Shown here: piece by piece, positions 57,801-64,000 of the stretch
Numbering within the stretch: position 1 is the first letter of the stretch
Layout of the letters: each line of letters opens with the position of its first letter
DNA from: an uncultured Marinifilum sp.
Lineage (GTDB): Bacteria > Bacteroidota > Bacteroidia > Bacteroidales > Marinifilaceae
Direction of reading: 5' to 3'
DNA length: 64,000 nucleotides
NCBI RefSeq assembly: GCF_963677195.1
Contig: NZ_OY781918.1
Location: 248,001-312,000 of the forward strand
Made by a program: the position numbers and the translations under genes
The notes under the pieces: model-generated
What the model saw: only the letters and a program-made list of their open reading frames with translations
What the model was told of the DNA's origin: nothing
The model's database searches: none

Positions 57801-58022
57801 TTCCTAAGATTAAAAGAGATTGAATTAGGTTATACATTTACCAAAGACAAATTAAAATTTGGAGATCTTAAGGTATTTGTAAAAGGATTTAACTTATTAA
57901 CCATGTTCTCTGATGTTTATGATTTAGGCTTAGATCCTGAAGCAAATGGTTATGACAACTTTAGACAAAGTACATATCCTTCTATGAAGTCATATACTTT
58001 CGGGTTTAACCTTAGTTTTTAA
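54867..58022 (+). CDS. susC: SusC-type TonB-dependent outer-membrane receptor
   Basis: The 1051-residue protein has a signal region, an N-terminal carboxypeptidase-regulatory-like domain (V-S-G-T-V-K-D-N-T-G-A-T-L-P-G), a plug with V-A-I-G-Y-T-T-R-K-K, and a barrel ending in an aromatic residue (N-L-S-F). It would import oligosaccharides captured by the adjacent SusD across the outer membrane with energy from a TonB system. It is the first gene after operator copy 2. Confidence 0.93.
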   Translation: MKKPKNLTKFFRIAQFSALGIFLGISQVMATNSNSQNSSETVIAQTSVSGTVKDNTGATLPGVSVIVKGTTTGTITNIDGYFEMSNLNEGDVLVVSFVGMKAQEIVYTGQTSIDVVLVEDTIGLNEVVAIGYTTRKKGELTGSVSTIKSEEIAKTSNQDLAKSLAGKVTGLIVADRGGYPGDNDMTLLIRGKSTLNNNSPLILIDGVTAGSFSHLAPQDIASLTVLKDGAAAIYGARAANGVILITTKRGKSGKPKFNFSSSVNISSFSVSPDLMSSEQYAIYENEIEDRYGRDPRFTQDQIDKYAAGNDPNYPSTDWYDLTFADYAPEYRSSLSISGGSDNVSYFVSGDYKDQTGMYESGDLGYKQYQVRSNLDIKLHEKFKLGVDLSGRFGEQEEPGVGSSYIYKHIYTNEPTEVGVYPNGLPGWGGENGANPYVMSSSESGFVDKTTNDLRGKLSYDWDLSALTEGLRFKGFTSYRRQNSDTKSWYTPWSTYTYQEGTGEYVEQLGFSQDGKESILKESFWKFDELMLNAVVHYKKTFNEDHNISAFAGYEYFSSEERSFWVQKKDFPSDNHPELFAGSDEGMQSSGTSSEWGRVNYFGSFSYDYQKKYFLDMTIRRDGSSNFGEKKFGTFPSVAASWAINKEAFMENISWLNALKLRASWAQMGNDRVSGFQYLYEYNYGGGGWAKPNSYIFGTPGVQYNSYSSGTVPNEDITWETADMKNIGLSFSLFDYRLSGDINYFYQKREDILVDQAASIPLFSGLDSSRLPAINMGKVDNFGWEFELNWKDKVGEVDYNFGVNLTQAKNEVKFMDEAADVPEWRKEEGHPMDSYIVFPTAGIFKDQAQVDATDVKIDGTVEGEPIYLDTDGNGKIDDNDKIRSYTSNVPEIQFGIHGGVSYKNFNMSFLFQGQTKAKMLVFFDQAGAKPEYVFNKRWTADNRNSRYPRAFGQADKYSSNQSGNDNKFQGADFWLHDASFLRLKEIELGYTFTKDKLKFGDLKVFVKGFNLLTMFSDVYDLGLDPEANGYDNFRQSTYPSMKSYTFGFNLSF

Positions 58023-58043
58023 TACAGCACAAAAAATAAAGAG

Positions 58044-59765
58044 ATGAAAAATTTAAAATATATACTGATTGTATTTACTCTTTTTGCAACATTCGCTTGT
58101 GAAGATGTGTTAGATACTGAAGCAAAAGATATTTTTGGGGAGGATCTAATCTATAGCGATCCAGATCAACTGGAAAGCTTAGTATTCACTATTTACAACA
58201 GCACCGAAAGCTGGGGAGTAAATCGCCAGCAATGGTGGGGACGCAGATTCAATATCGAAGGAGCATCCTTCGAGGCCAAGTTCAATTTCAAAAATAAAGA
58301 TTTATTTAGAGTAAGAGCTGGTTGGACCGCTAGTAATTCCGGACAATTTAACGAAAAATGGGGTTATTATTGGGGATACATACAGCAGGCAAATGAATTT
58401 CTTGACAGGGTTGATGATAGTGAAGCTATGAAAAATGATCCTGATAAAGTAAACATTTTAAAAGCTGAAGCTAAATTCTTAAGAGCAAACATCTACGCCA
58501 AATTGGTAAAAATGTATGGTGCTGTTCCAATTATCAAAACAGCCTTTGGTCTTGGTGACGACTATAACTTAAGCAGAAATTCTTACGAAGAATGTATTGA
58601 TTTTATTGTAACGGAATTAGATGAAGCTGCGGCAGTTCTTCCAGAAACTCGTCCTGATGCCGAGTTTGGTAGAGCTACAAGTTTAGCTGCATTAGCAGTA
58701 AAATCGAGAACATTGCTTTATGCTGCAAGTAAATTGCACGATCCTGCAAATGTACCAAGCGAAAACTCACAGTTCTATTCTTATTCTAAAGCAACAAAAT
58801 GGCAAGATGCAGCCAATGCTGCAAAAGCTATCATCGACATCGTAGAATCTCGCGATTTAATTGCTGTTACCGATGCTGAAGAATATCAAAAGCTATTTTT
58901 ATCGCCAAATCAGGACATTTTATTTGCAAGACCTTACGGTGATACCTATTACGATTTTGGTACCGATGTAAATTCATTACCTGATATGACTCAATCACCA
59001 AATGGTTACGGTGGATGGGCTTTATCTTCACCAAGTCATAATTTTGCTTTGCAGTTCAATATGGCTGACGGAACAAGTACTGATGAAATGACTTTTGATC
59101 CTGCTAATCCAAATGATGGCAGAGAAATGAGATATTATGCCGATCTTAACTTTAACGGAGCTCAATTTAGAGGTCGCGAAGTTGAATACTGGCAACAATT
59201 AGATAACGATGGTAATGTAGATGAAGATGGTATTCATGGATTAGATTCACCTAATGGATTAGGAAATACACAACATTCTTCAAAAACAGGTTATAACATT
59301 AAAAAATTTCAAGACGAAAGCTTAAATGCCTTAACAGATATATCTTCGAAAAGACCATACATACTATATCGTTTGGCCGAAGTATATTTGAACTACGCCG
59401 AAGCACAATACCAATTAGGTAACGAAAGTGAAGCCATTACTTACCTGAACAAGGTAGCAACTCGAGCATTACAACCGGCAATTGATAAAACAGGTAACGA
59501 TCTTCTCGAAGCAATTAAAAGAGAAAGAAGAGTTGAGCTTTGTTTCGAAGGTCACAACTTTTTCGACGAAAGAAGATGGATGAACGAAGCACATTTAGGT
59601 TTTGATATTAAAGGCCTTAAATGGACCAAGTTAGCAGATGGAACTCTTGCTCACGAAGAGTATACTGTTGTAACACGTCCTTGGTGGGATAGAGAATATT
59701 ACTTACCTATTCCTGCAAGTGAAGTTGAAAAAGCACCTGCTTTATTACAAAATTATGGATACTAA
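58044..59765 (+). CDS. susD: SusD-type glycan-binding lipoprotein
   Basis: The 573-residue protein has a lipoprotein signal with the cysteine at residue 19 (A-T-F-A-C-E-D-V). The SusD fold signs follow: tetratricopeptide-like helices (A-E-A-K-F-L-R-A) and the C-terminal R-R-V-E-L-C-F-E-G-H-N-F-F-D-E-R-R-W block. It lies 21 bp after susC, with which it forms the outer-membrane lid and channel pair. The bound glycan is inferred to be a sulfated galactan. Confidence 0.92.
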   Translation: MKNLKYILIVFTLFATFACEDVLDTEAKDIFGEDLIYSDPDQLESLVFTIYNSTESWGVNRQQWWGRRFNIEGASFEAKFNFKNKDLFRVRAGWTASNSGQFNEKWGYYWGYIQQANEFLDRVDDSEAMKNDPDKVNILKAEAKFLRANIYAKLVKMYGAVPIIKTAFGLGDDYNLSRNSYEECIDFIVTELDEAAAVLPETRPDAEFGRATSLAALAVKSRTLLYAASKLHDPANVPSENSQFYSYSKATKWQDAANAAKAIIDIVESRDLIAVTDAEEYQKLFLSPNQDILFARPYGDTYYDFGTDVNSLPDMTQSPNGYGGWALSSPSHNFALQFNMADGTSTDEMTFDPANPNDGREMRYYADLNFNGAQFRGREVEYWQQLDNDGNVDEDGIHGLDSPNGLGNTQHSSKTGYNIKKFQDESLNALTDISSKRPYILYRLAEVYLNYAEAQYQLGNESEAITYLNKVATRALQPAIDKTGNDLLEAIKRERRVELCFEGHNFFDERRWMNEAHLGFDIKGLKWTKLADGTLAHEEYTVVTRPWWDREYYLPIPASEVEKAPALLQNYGY

Positions 59766-59824
59766 AAATTAGTACATTAGATAGATTAGTTCACAAATTA
59801 ATAAACATTAGTTTGGTTATAGTT

Positions 59825-59856
59825 AATACCGGGAGATTTTCTTCCGGTATTTTTTT
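59825..59856 (+). terminator. Rho-independent terminator of susCD
   Basis: AATACCGG and CCGGTATT pair over an 11-nt loop followed by TTTTT. Confidence 0.85.
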
Positions 59857-59882
59857 ATGCCATTTGAAATAATCAACTACAA

Positions 59883-59912
59883 GTTAAAATAGTGTTACAA
59901 ATTGGTAATTTT
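59883..59912 (+). promoter_or_regulatory. Locus operator, copy 4 (sulfatase/FAD operon)
   Basis: GTTAAAATAGTG-N9-GGTAATTTT, with the half-sites again 21 bp apart; two mismatches in the first half. TTACTTTA at 59940-59947 begins 36 bp after the second half-site, and the ATG follows 31 bp after this box. Confidence 0.7.
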
Positions 59913-59977
59913 TAGAAATCGAATAGAACAAACATTCCATTACTTTATTCTATCAAAATTCTATCAACAATAAAATC

Positions 59978-61606
59978 ATGAAAAGATTTATCTATCTTCT
60001 GTTTTTTATAATCGCTATTAGTTCTTGTAAAACATCTACACAAAAACCAAATGTATTATTTATTGGAATTGATGATCTAAGACCAGAACTAGCTTGTTAT
60101 GGCTCAAAAATTGCTCAAAGTCCAAATATCGACAAACTAGCCAATCAAGGCTTACGCTTTAACAGAGCCTATTGTCAGGAAGCAATTTGTGGTCCTTCCC
60201 GTGCAAGTTTAATGACAGGTATTCGACCTGAATCCAGTGGAATAACACACAATTACATCAAGTTTAGAGAAAAGCTTCCTAATAAATCAACACTTTCGCA
60301 ACACTTTGGTGCAAACGGATACAACACTGCTTATCTTGGCAAAATCTTTCATCATGGCGATGATGATGATGCATCCTGGAATTGGGCTCCTGCAATTGAT
60401 AGTCTTGATAAAGAAAAGAGAAAAAAGATAAAAGGATTTGCACTTCCTAAAAACATCGAGCGAACTCAAAAGAAACGAAAAGAAATGTTCGCTAAATATG
60501 GCAAAGTTGCTCGTTTCGGATTAGCAATGGGACCTGCATACGAGTGTGCCGATGTTCCTGACAATACATATATTGATGGTTTTAATACTGATATAGCCAT
60601 AAAAACCATGAAAGAAATGCTTGATAAAAGTAATAAACCTTTCTTTCTTGGACTGGGCTTTAACAAACCTCATTTAAACTGGATTGCTCCTAAAAAATAT
60701 TGGGATTTGTACGACAGGGAAAAAATTCCACTTGCCAATAATTGTAAACCTGAAGGCGGCTCTTCAATGGGACTTCACCCCTCTTTCGAACTACGTACCC
60801 GAGATTATATTCCCAAGAAAGGAGATATAAATCCCGAACTTGCCAAAACTTTAAAACATGCCTACCTAGCTTGTGTTAGCTATGTTGATGCTCAAATTGG
60901 AAGAATGATATCAGCTCTAGAAGAAGCTGGCGTACGCGATAATACAATCATTATTCTTTGGAGCGATCATGGCTGGCATCTTGGTGATATGGGAATTTGG
61001 GGAAAAGCAACCAATTACGAAATTGCCACTCGTGTACCATTATTAATCTGGACTCCGGATATGCCGAAAGGAAGTTGCGGTAAATCTACCGATGCATTGG
61101 TGGAACTGGTTGATATGTATCCAAGCCTGTGCGATTTGGCAGGAATCTCTATTCCAGATCATCTTGAAGGAACAAGCTTTAAACCATTAATTGAAAATCC
61201 CGATCGAAAATGGAAAACTGCAGCTTTTAGTCAGTTTCCTACTCCTGCATTAAGAGAATGGGGAGGCTTCCCTCTCCGACCTGCAATGCGCGAAACTTAT
61301 TTTGGTCCACTAATCCAAGAAATGGAAGAACAAATTGCCCTTGAACAACAAGAAAACTGGAACAAAAAAGAATTTGAAAATAACGTAATGGGCTATTCCA
61401 TGCGAACAGATTCCTATCGATTAATTGTTTGGAAAAATAAAAAACACCCCGAACAGGAACCTCTTGCAATTGAATTATATGATTTAAAAAACAATACTGC
61501 CGAAACAATAAACATTGCTGATAAAGAGCCGGAATTAGTAAACCAGCTAATGAAACAATTTAATGCAGGTTGGCAAGGGGTTAGCGAGAAAATTGAAATG
61601 AACTAG
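59978..61606 (+). CDS. Sulfatase, iduronate-2-sulfatase-like S1 group
   Basis: The 542-residue lipoprotein (I-S-S-C, cysteine 17) starts with V-L-F-I-G-I-D-D-L-R-P-E-L-A-C-Y-G, the pattern of the iduronate-2-sulfatase-like (S1_7-type) group. The formylglycine site is C71-G-P-S-R. Members of that group act on carrageenan in marine bacteria; I infer a galactan 2-O-sulfate substrate here. It has its own operator copy and ends 3 bp before the FAD oxidoreductase gene, so the two are coupled. Confidence 0.88.
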   Translation: MKRFIYLLFFIIAISSCKTSTQKPNVLFIGIDDLRPELACYGSKIAQSPNIDKLANQGLRFNRAYCQEAICGPSRASLMTGIRPESSGITHNYIKFREKLPNKSTLSQHFGANGYNTAYLGKIFHHGDDDDASWNWAPAIDSLDKEKRKKIKGFALPKNIERTQKKRKEMFAKYGKVARFGLAMGPAYECADVPDNTYIDGFNTDIAIKTMKEMLDKSNKPFFLGLGFNKPHLNWIAPKKYWDLYDREKIPLANNCKPEGGSSMGLHPSFELRTRDYIPKKGDINPELAKTLKHAYLACVSYVDAQIGRMISALEEAGVRDNTIIILWSDHGWHLGDMGIWGKATNYEIATRVPLLIWTPDMPKGSCGKSTDALVELVDMYPSLCDLAGISIPDHLEGTSFKPLIENPDRKWKTAAFSQFPTPALREWGGFPLRPAMRETYFGPLIQEMEEQIALEQQENWNKKEFENNVMGYSMRTDSYRLIVWKNKKHPEQEPLAIELYDLKNNTAETINIADKEPELVNQLMKQFNAGWQGVSEKIEMN

Positions 61607-61609
61607 TAT

Positions 61610-63538
61610 ATGAAACGAAGAGAGTTTTTTAAAAAGAGTGCAATTGGAGCTGCAGCTGCAAGTCTTGTACCTTTATCATCTATAGCATCAACAAAAGAGC
61701 AAAATTTCTCTGATAGGGATAAAGACAATTGGCTTAGAATGGCTGATGGCAAAAAGGGGATTCCCGTACGAAGTGAAACTCGCAATATAGATGTTGCCGT
61801 TTTAGGTGGAGGTTTGGCTGGAATTTGTGCTGCTGTAGCGGCAGCAAGAAATGGTTCCAAAACTGTTCTTGTTCAAGATAGACCAGTTCTGGGAGGAAAC
61901 AGCTCAAGCGAAATGCGTGTCCATGTTCACGGTGTCACCCGATTGAAACCAGACAATAAACCGGAACGGGAAACCGGTATATTAGAAGAAATTTTACTTC
62001 ACAATCGTTTTTGTAATCCACAGGAATCATTCTACGTTTGGGATCATGTTTTATATGATTTCGTTACTCGTGAACCCAACCTTGAATTGTTGCTAAACAC
62101 CCAGGCAATTGAAGCCGTAATGGATGGTTCGACCATAAAATCTGCACGTTGCTGGCAATTGACTACCGAAAAGGAAATTCTCCTGAATGCCAAACAATAT
62201 ATCGATTGTTCGGGCGATGGATTATTGGCCGCCACTTCGGGTGCAGAATACAGAACCGGACGAGAAGGAAAAGCAGAATTCAACGAAAAATACGCTCCAG
62301 ATGAACCAGATGGTTGGCAAATGGGTGCAACATTACTTTGGCAGGCAAAGGATATGGGAAAACCTGTGCCTTACGAAGCTCCGCCTTTTGCAATTAAATA
62401 CGAAGCTGAGAAATCAAACCCAAGACGCAAGTTTGCAAACTTTCAAAATGGAATCTGGTGGATTGAGATAGGAAGCGAGCACGATATTATTGGTGAAGCA
62501 GAAGAAATTCGCCATAAACTAATGGGTTATCTTCATGGAGTTTGGGATTACATTAAAAACTCAGGAAAATTTCCAGAGGCAGAAAACATGGCTTTGGAAT
62601 GGGTTGGAAGCATTCCTGGCAGACGAGAATCCAGAAGATTTATTGGTGATTTCATTTTATCAGAACAAGATTTATTAAAGCACCGCCATTTTGATGATGC
62701 CGTTGCTTATGGTGGCTGGTCGCTCGATGAACATTGCTGGGCTGGAATCGAAAATTTACAAGATCCGCCAAGTTATTTCCATGAGCATTTCCATGAGATT
62801 TATGAGATTCCATTTCGTTCATTGTATTCAAAAAATATAACAAACCTTTTATTTGCAGGTCGAAACATCAGTCAAACACACATTGCACTATCCTCATCCC
62901 GTGTTATGGGAACCTGTGCTTTAGAAGGACAGGCTGTTGGAACAGCTGCAAATTTATGTGTGCAAAAAGGTATAAATCCCAGAGAGATATATAAACATCA
63001 TATCAAGGAATTACAAGAAAACCTACTTCGTGATGATGCATTTATTCCAAATCGTACTTCGTATGATGAAAATGATTTGGCAAAAAAAGCTGATGTCTTT
63101 CTTGCCTCATCAACAAATTCTGGTGATGTTAACTTGTTAACCAATGGTATGTCTCGCGATTTTAAAGGAAAAATTAACCATTGGCAATCCGATACATTAC
63201 CTGCAAACATTCAATTGGAATGGAAAAAGCCGATTTCCTTATCGAAAGTAGAAATTAAATGCGATACCAACCTAAAGAGGAATATCATGATGTTAAAAGA
63301 ATCTTTAAACAATGATAAACATACCAATACTGTTCCTCAGGAATTGCTAAAATCACTTGATTTGGAAGCAAGAATTAAGGGCAAGTGGGTAAAAATTGGT
63401 GAAATCAATAAAAACAAAACACGCTTGATCAAATTCAATTTCGATCAGATTAAAACCACAGCAATTCGTATTAACATGAATGAAACTTATGGTGTAAACA
63501 ATGCCAAATTATTTGAAGTTCGTGCCTACGAAGTTTAG
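61610..63538 (+). CDS. Exported FAD-dependent oxidoreductase with C-terminal accessory domain
   Basis: The 642-residue protein starts with a twin-arginine signal (K-R-R-E-F-F-K-K-S-A). FAD-binding follows: G-G-G-L-A-G at about residues 66-71, and V-L-G-G-N-S-S-S-E-M-R, the signature of the FAD_oxidored family PF12831. A beta-rich C-terminal part (about 505-642) resembles discoidin-like sugar-binding domains. Export in folded form with FAD fits periplasmic oxidation of a glycan. The exact substrate is unknown. It is coupled to the preceding sulfatase. Confidence 0.8.
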   Translation: MKRREFFKKSAIGAAAASLVPLSSIASTKEQNFSDRDKDNWLRMADGKKGIPVRSETRNIDVAVLGGGLAGICAAVAAARNGSKTVLVQDRPVLGGNSSSEMRVHVHGVTRLKPDNKPERETGILEEILLHNRFCNPQESFYVWDHVLYDFVTREPNLELLLNTQAIEAVMDGSTIKSARCWQLTTEKEILLNAKQYIDCSGDGLLAATSGAEYRTGREGKAEFNEKYAPDEPDGWQMGATLLWQAKDMGKPVPYEAPPFAIKYEAEKSNPRRKFANFQNGIWWIEIGSEHDIIGEAEEIRHKLMGYLHGVWDYIKNSGKFPEAENMALEWVGSIPGRRESRRFIGDFILSEQDLLKHRHFDDAVAYGGWSLDEHCWAGIENLQDPPSYFHEHFHEIYEIPFRSLYSKNITNLLFAGRNISQTHIALSSSRVMGTCALEGQAVGTAANLCVQKGINPREIYKHHIKELQENLLRDDAFIPNRTSYDENDLAKKADVFLASSTNSGDVNLLTNGMSRDFKGKINHWQSDTLPANIQLEWKKPISLSKVEIKCDTNLKRNIMMLKESLNNDKHTNTVPQELLKSLDLEARIKGKWVKIGEINKNKTRLIKFNFDQIKTTAIRINMNETYGVNNAKLFEVRAYEV

Positions 63539-63861
63539 CTATATTACAAACATTTTTAAAGCTATAGCTTTAGAGGTATAGCTTTTTAAATCACATCTAA
63601 TTTTATACTGCTATCCCTAATTTTCAATCTTAAGCTATAAAATTAAGAATTTTAAATTCGAGAAATCTTGCTTCATTTAACAACAAGCCAATTTTACCCA
63701 CACAATCCAGAAGGGTAAAATAATGCTATGACTTGGTAAATTTTATGAATTGCATAGTCCTTTAAAGCTTTTTATTTGTAATACTAGAAAATGTTCCTAA
63801 AAAGAAGATTTCTAATTCTTATAATTTCTAACTTGAAATAGCTTATATAAAAATCACAACA
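63539..63861. other. Intergenic region before the third sulfatase
   Basis: The 323-bp gap starts with a possible weak hairpin (AAAGCTATAGCTTT at 63558-63571, then a further TATAGCTTTTTAAA). It contains operator copy 3 (63714-63743) and its -7-like box (63771-63778). No gene was recognised. Confidence 0.55.
63714..63743 (+). promoter_or_regulatory. Locus operator, copy 3 (third sulfatase)
   Basis: GGTAAAATAATG-N9-GGTAAATTT, with a first half identical to copy 2. TTTATTTG at 63771-63778 begins 36 bp after the second half-site, and TTG lies at 63750-63752. Confidence 0.75.
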
Positions 63862-64000
63862 ATGAAAATTAAATTCTTACTTCTATTCTTGCTAATCAAC
63901 AGTTTTGTGTTTGCTCAGAAAAAACCAAATATAGTTCTACTTTTTTCGGATGATGCCGGATATGCCGATTTTGGTTTTCAGGGAAGCAAAGTAATGAAAA
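63862..64000 (+). CDS. Sulfatase, 3' end beyond the window
   Basis: Only 46 residues are visible: a signal peptide ([19 protein letters not shown]) and [16 protein letters not shown], the standard N-terminal metal-binding start of S1 sulfatases. The formylglycine site would be further right. The gene has its own locus operator. Confidence 0.8.
   Translation, partial: MKIKFLLLFLLINSFVFAQKKPNIVLLFSDDAGYADFGFQGSKVMK

Overview
The window looks like the chromosome of a marine, probably fermentative member of the Bacteroidota. The base composition is AT-rich. Many promoters fit the Bacteroidota -7 consensus TAnnTTTG. There is a SusC/SusD pair, an ExbB/ExbD/ExbD block, and a family mix that resembles Marinilabiliales/Marinifilaceae. 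The placement to order is an inference from gene content; no rRNA or tRNA gene is visible.

Left part (1-9.4 kb): the 3' end of a GNAT acetyltransferase, a STAS-domain protein, a large tricorn-like S41 protease, a HutD-family protein, a fused fatty-acid-kinase-like protein (DhaL/DAK2 plus DegV), and a tight three-gene run (DUF1295 membrane protein, thioredoxin-dependent peroxiredoxin, PlsY).

Lysine fermentation block (9.5-23.9 kb, minus strand): fourteen genes read atoD-kal-kce-kdd-kamA-kamB-kamC-kamD-kamE-atoA-thl-bcd-etfB-etfA. Together they encode a complete route from lysine to acetate/butyrate: lysine 2,3-aminomutase, B12-dependent beta-lysine 5,6-aminomutase with its two reactivase proteins, 3,5-diaminohexanoate dehydrogenase, the beta-keto acid cleavage enzyme, 3-aminobutyryl-CoA ammonia-lyase, butyryl-CoA dehydrogenase with its electron-transfer flavoprotein, CoA transferase and thiolase. 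A TATCTTTG -7 element lies before atoD and a hairpin terminator lies after etfA. The wider junctions carry palindromic repeats (GAGATnTGAGAT type) not seen elsewhere in the window.

Middle part (24.3-42.4 kb): mostly household genes: a Zn-metallopeptidase, an acyltransferase, aspS, tadA, deoD, aroA, apt, dprA, gdhA, tatD, ansA and the proton-channel/ExbD block, plus several small unknown proteins. Many are bounded by clear terminators.

Right part (42.7-64 kb): a polysaccharide utilisation locus. A RhaT-type sugar permease, an enolase-superfamily enzyme, an aldehyde dehydrogenase, a KDPG-type aldolase and a PfkB kinase match the four-step 3,6-anhydro-D-galactose pathway known from carrageenan users. 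They are followed by a sulfatase, a GH2 beta-galactosidase, a small VOC protein, an AraC regulator, SusC, SusD, a second sulfatase, an exported FAD oxidoreductase, and the start of a third sulfatase that runs off the right edge. Four promoters here share a previously unlisted direct-repeat element, GGTAAAATAATG-N9-GGTAAATTT. The half-sites start 21 bp apart, and in all four copies the -7-like hexamer lies at the same distance (36 bp). I propose it as the operator of the locus regulator, most likely the AraC protein encoded in the middle of the locus. This is the most interesting observation in the window.
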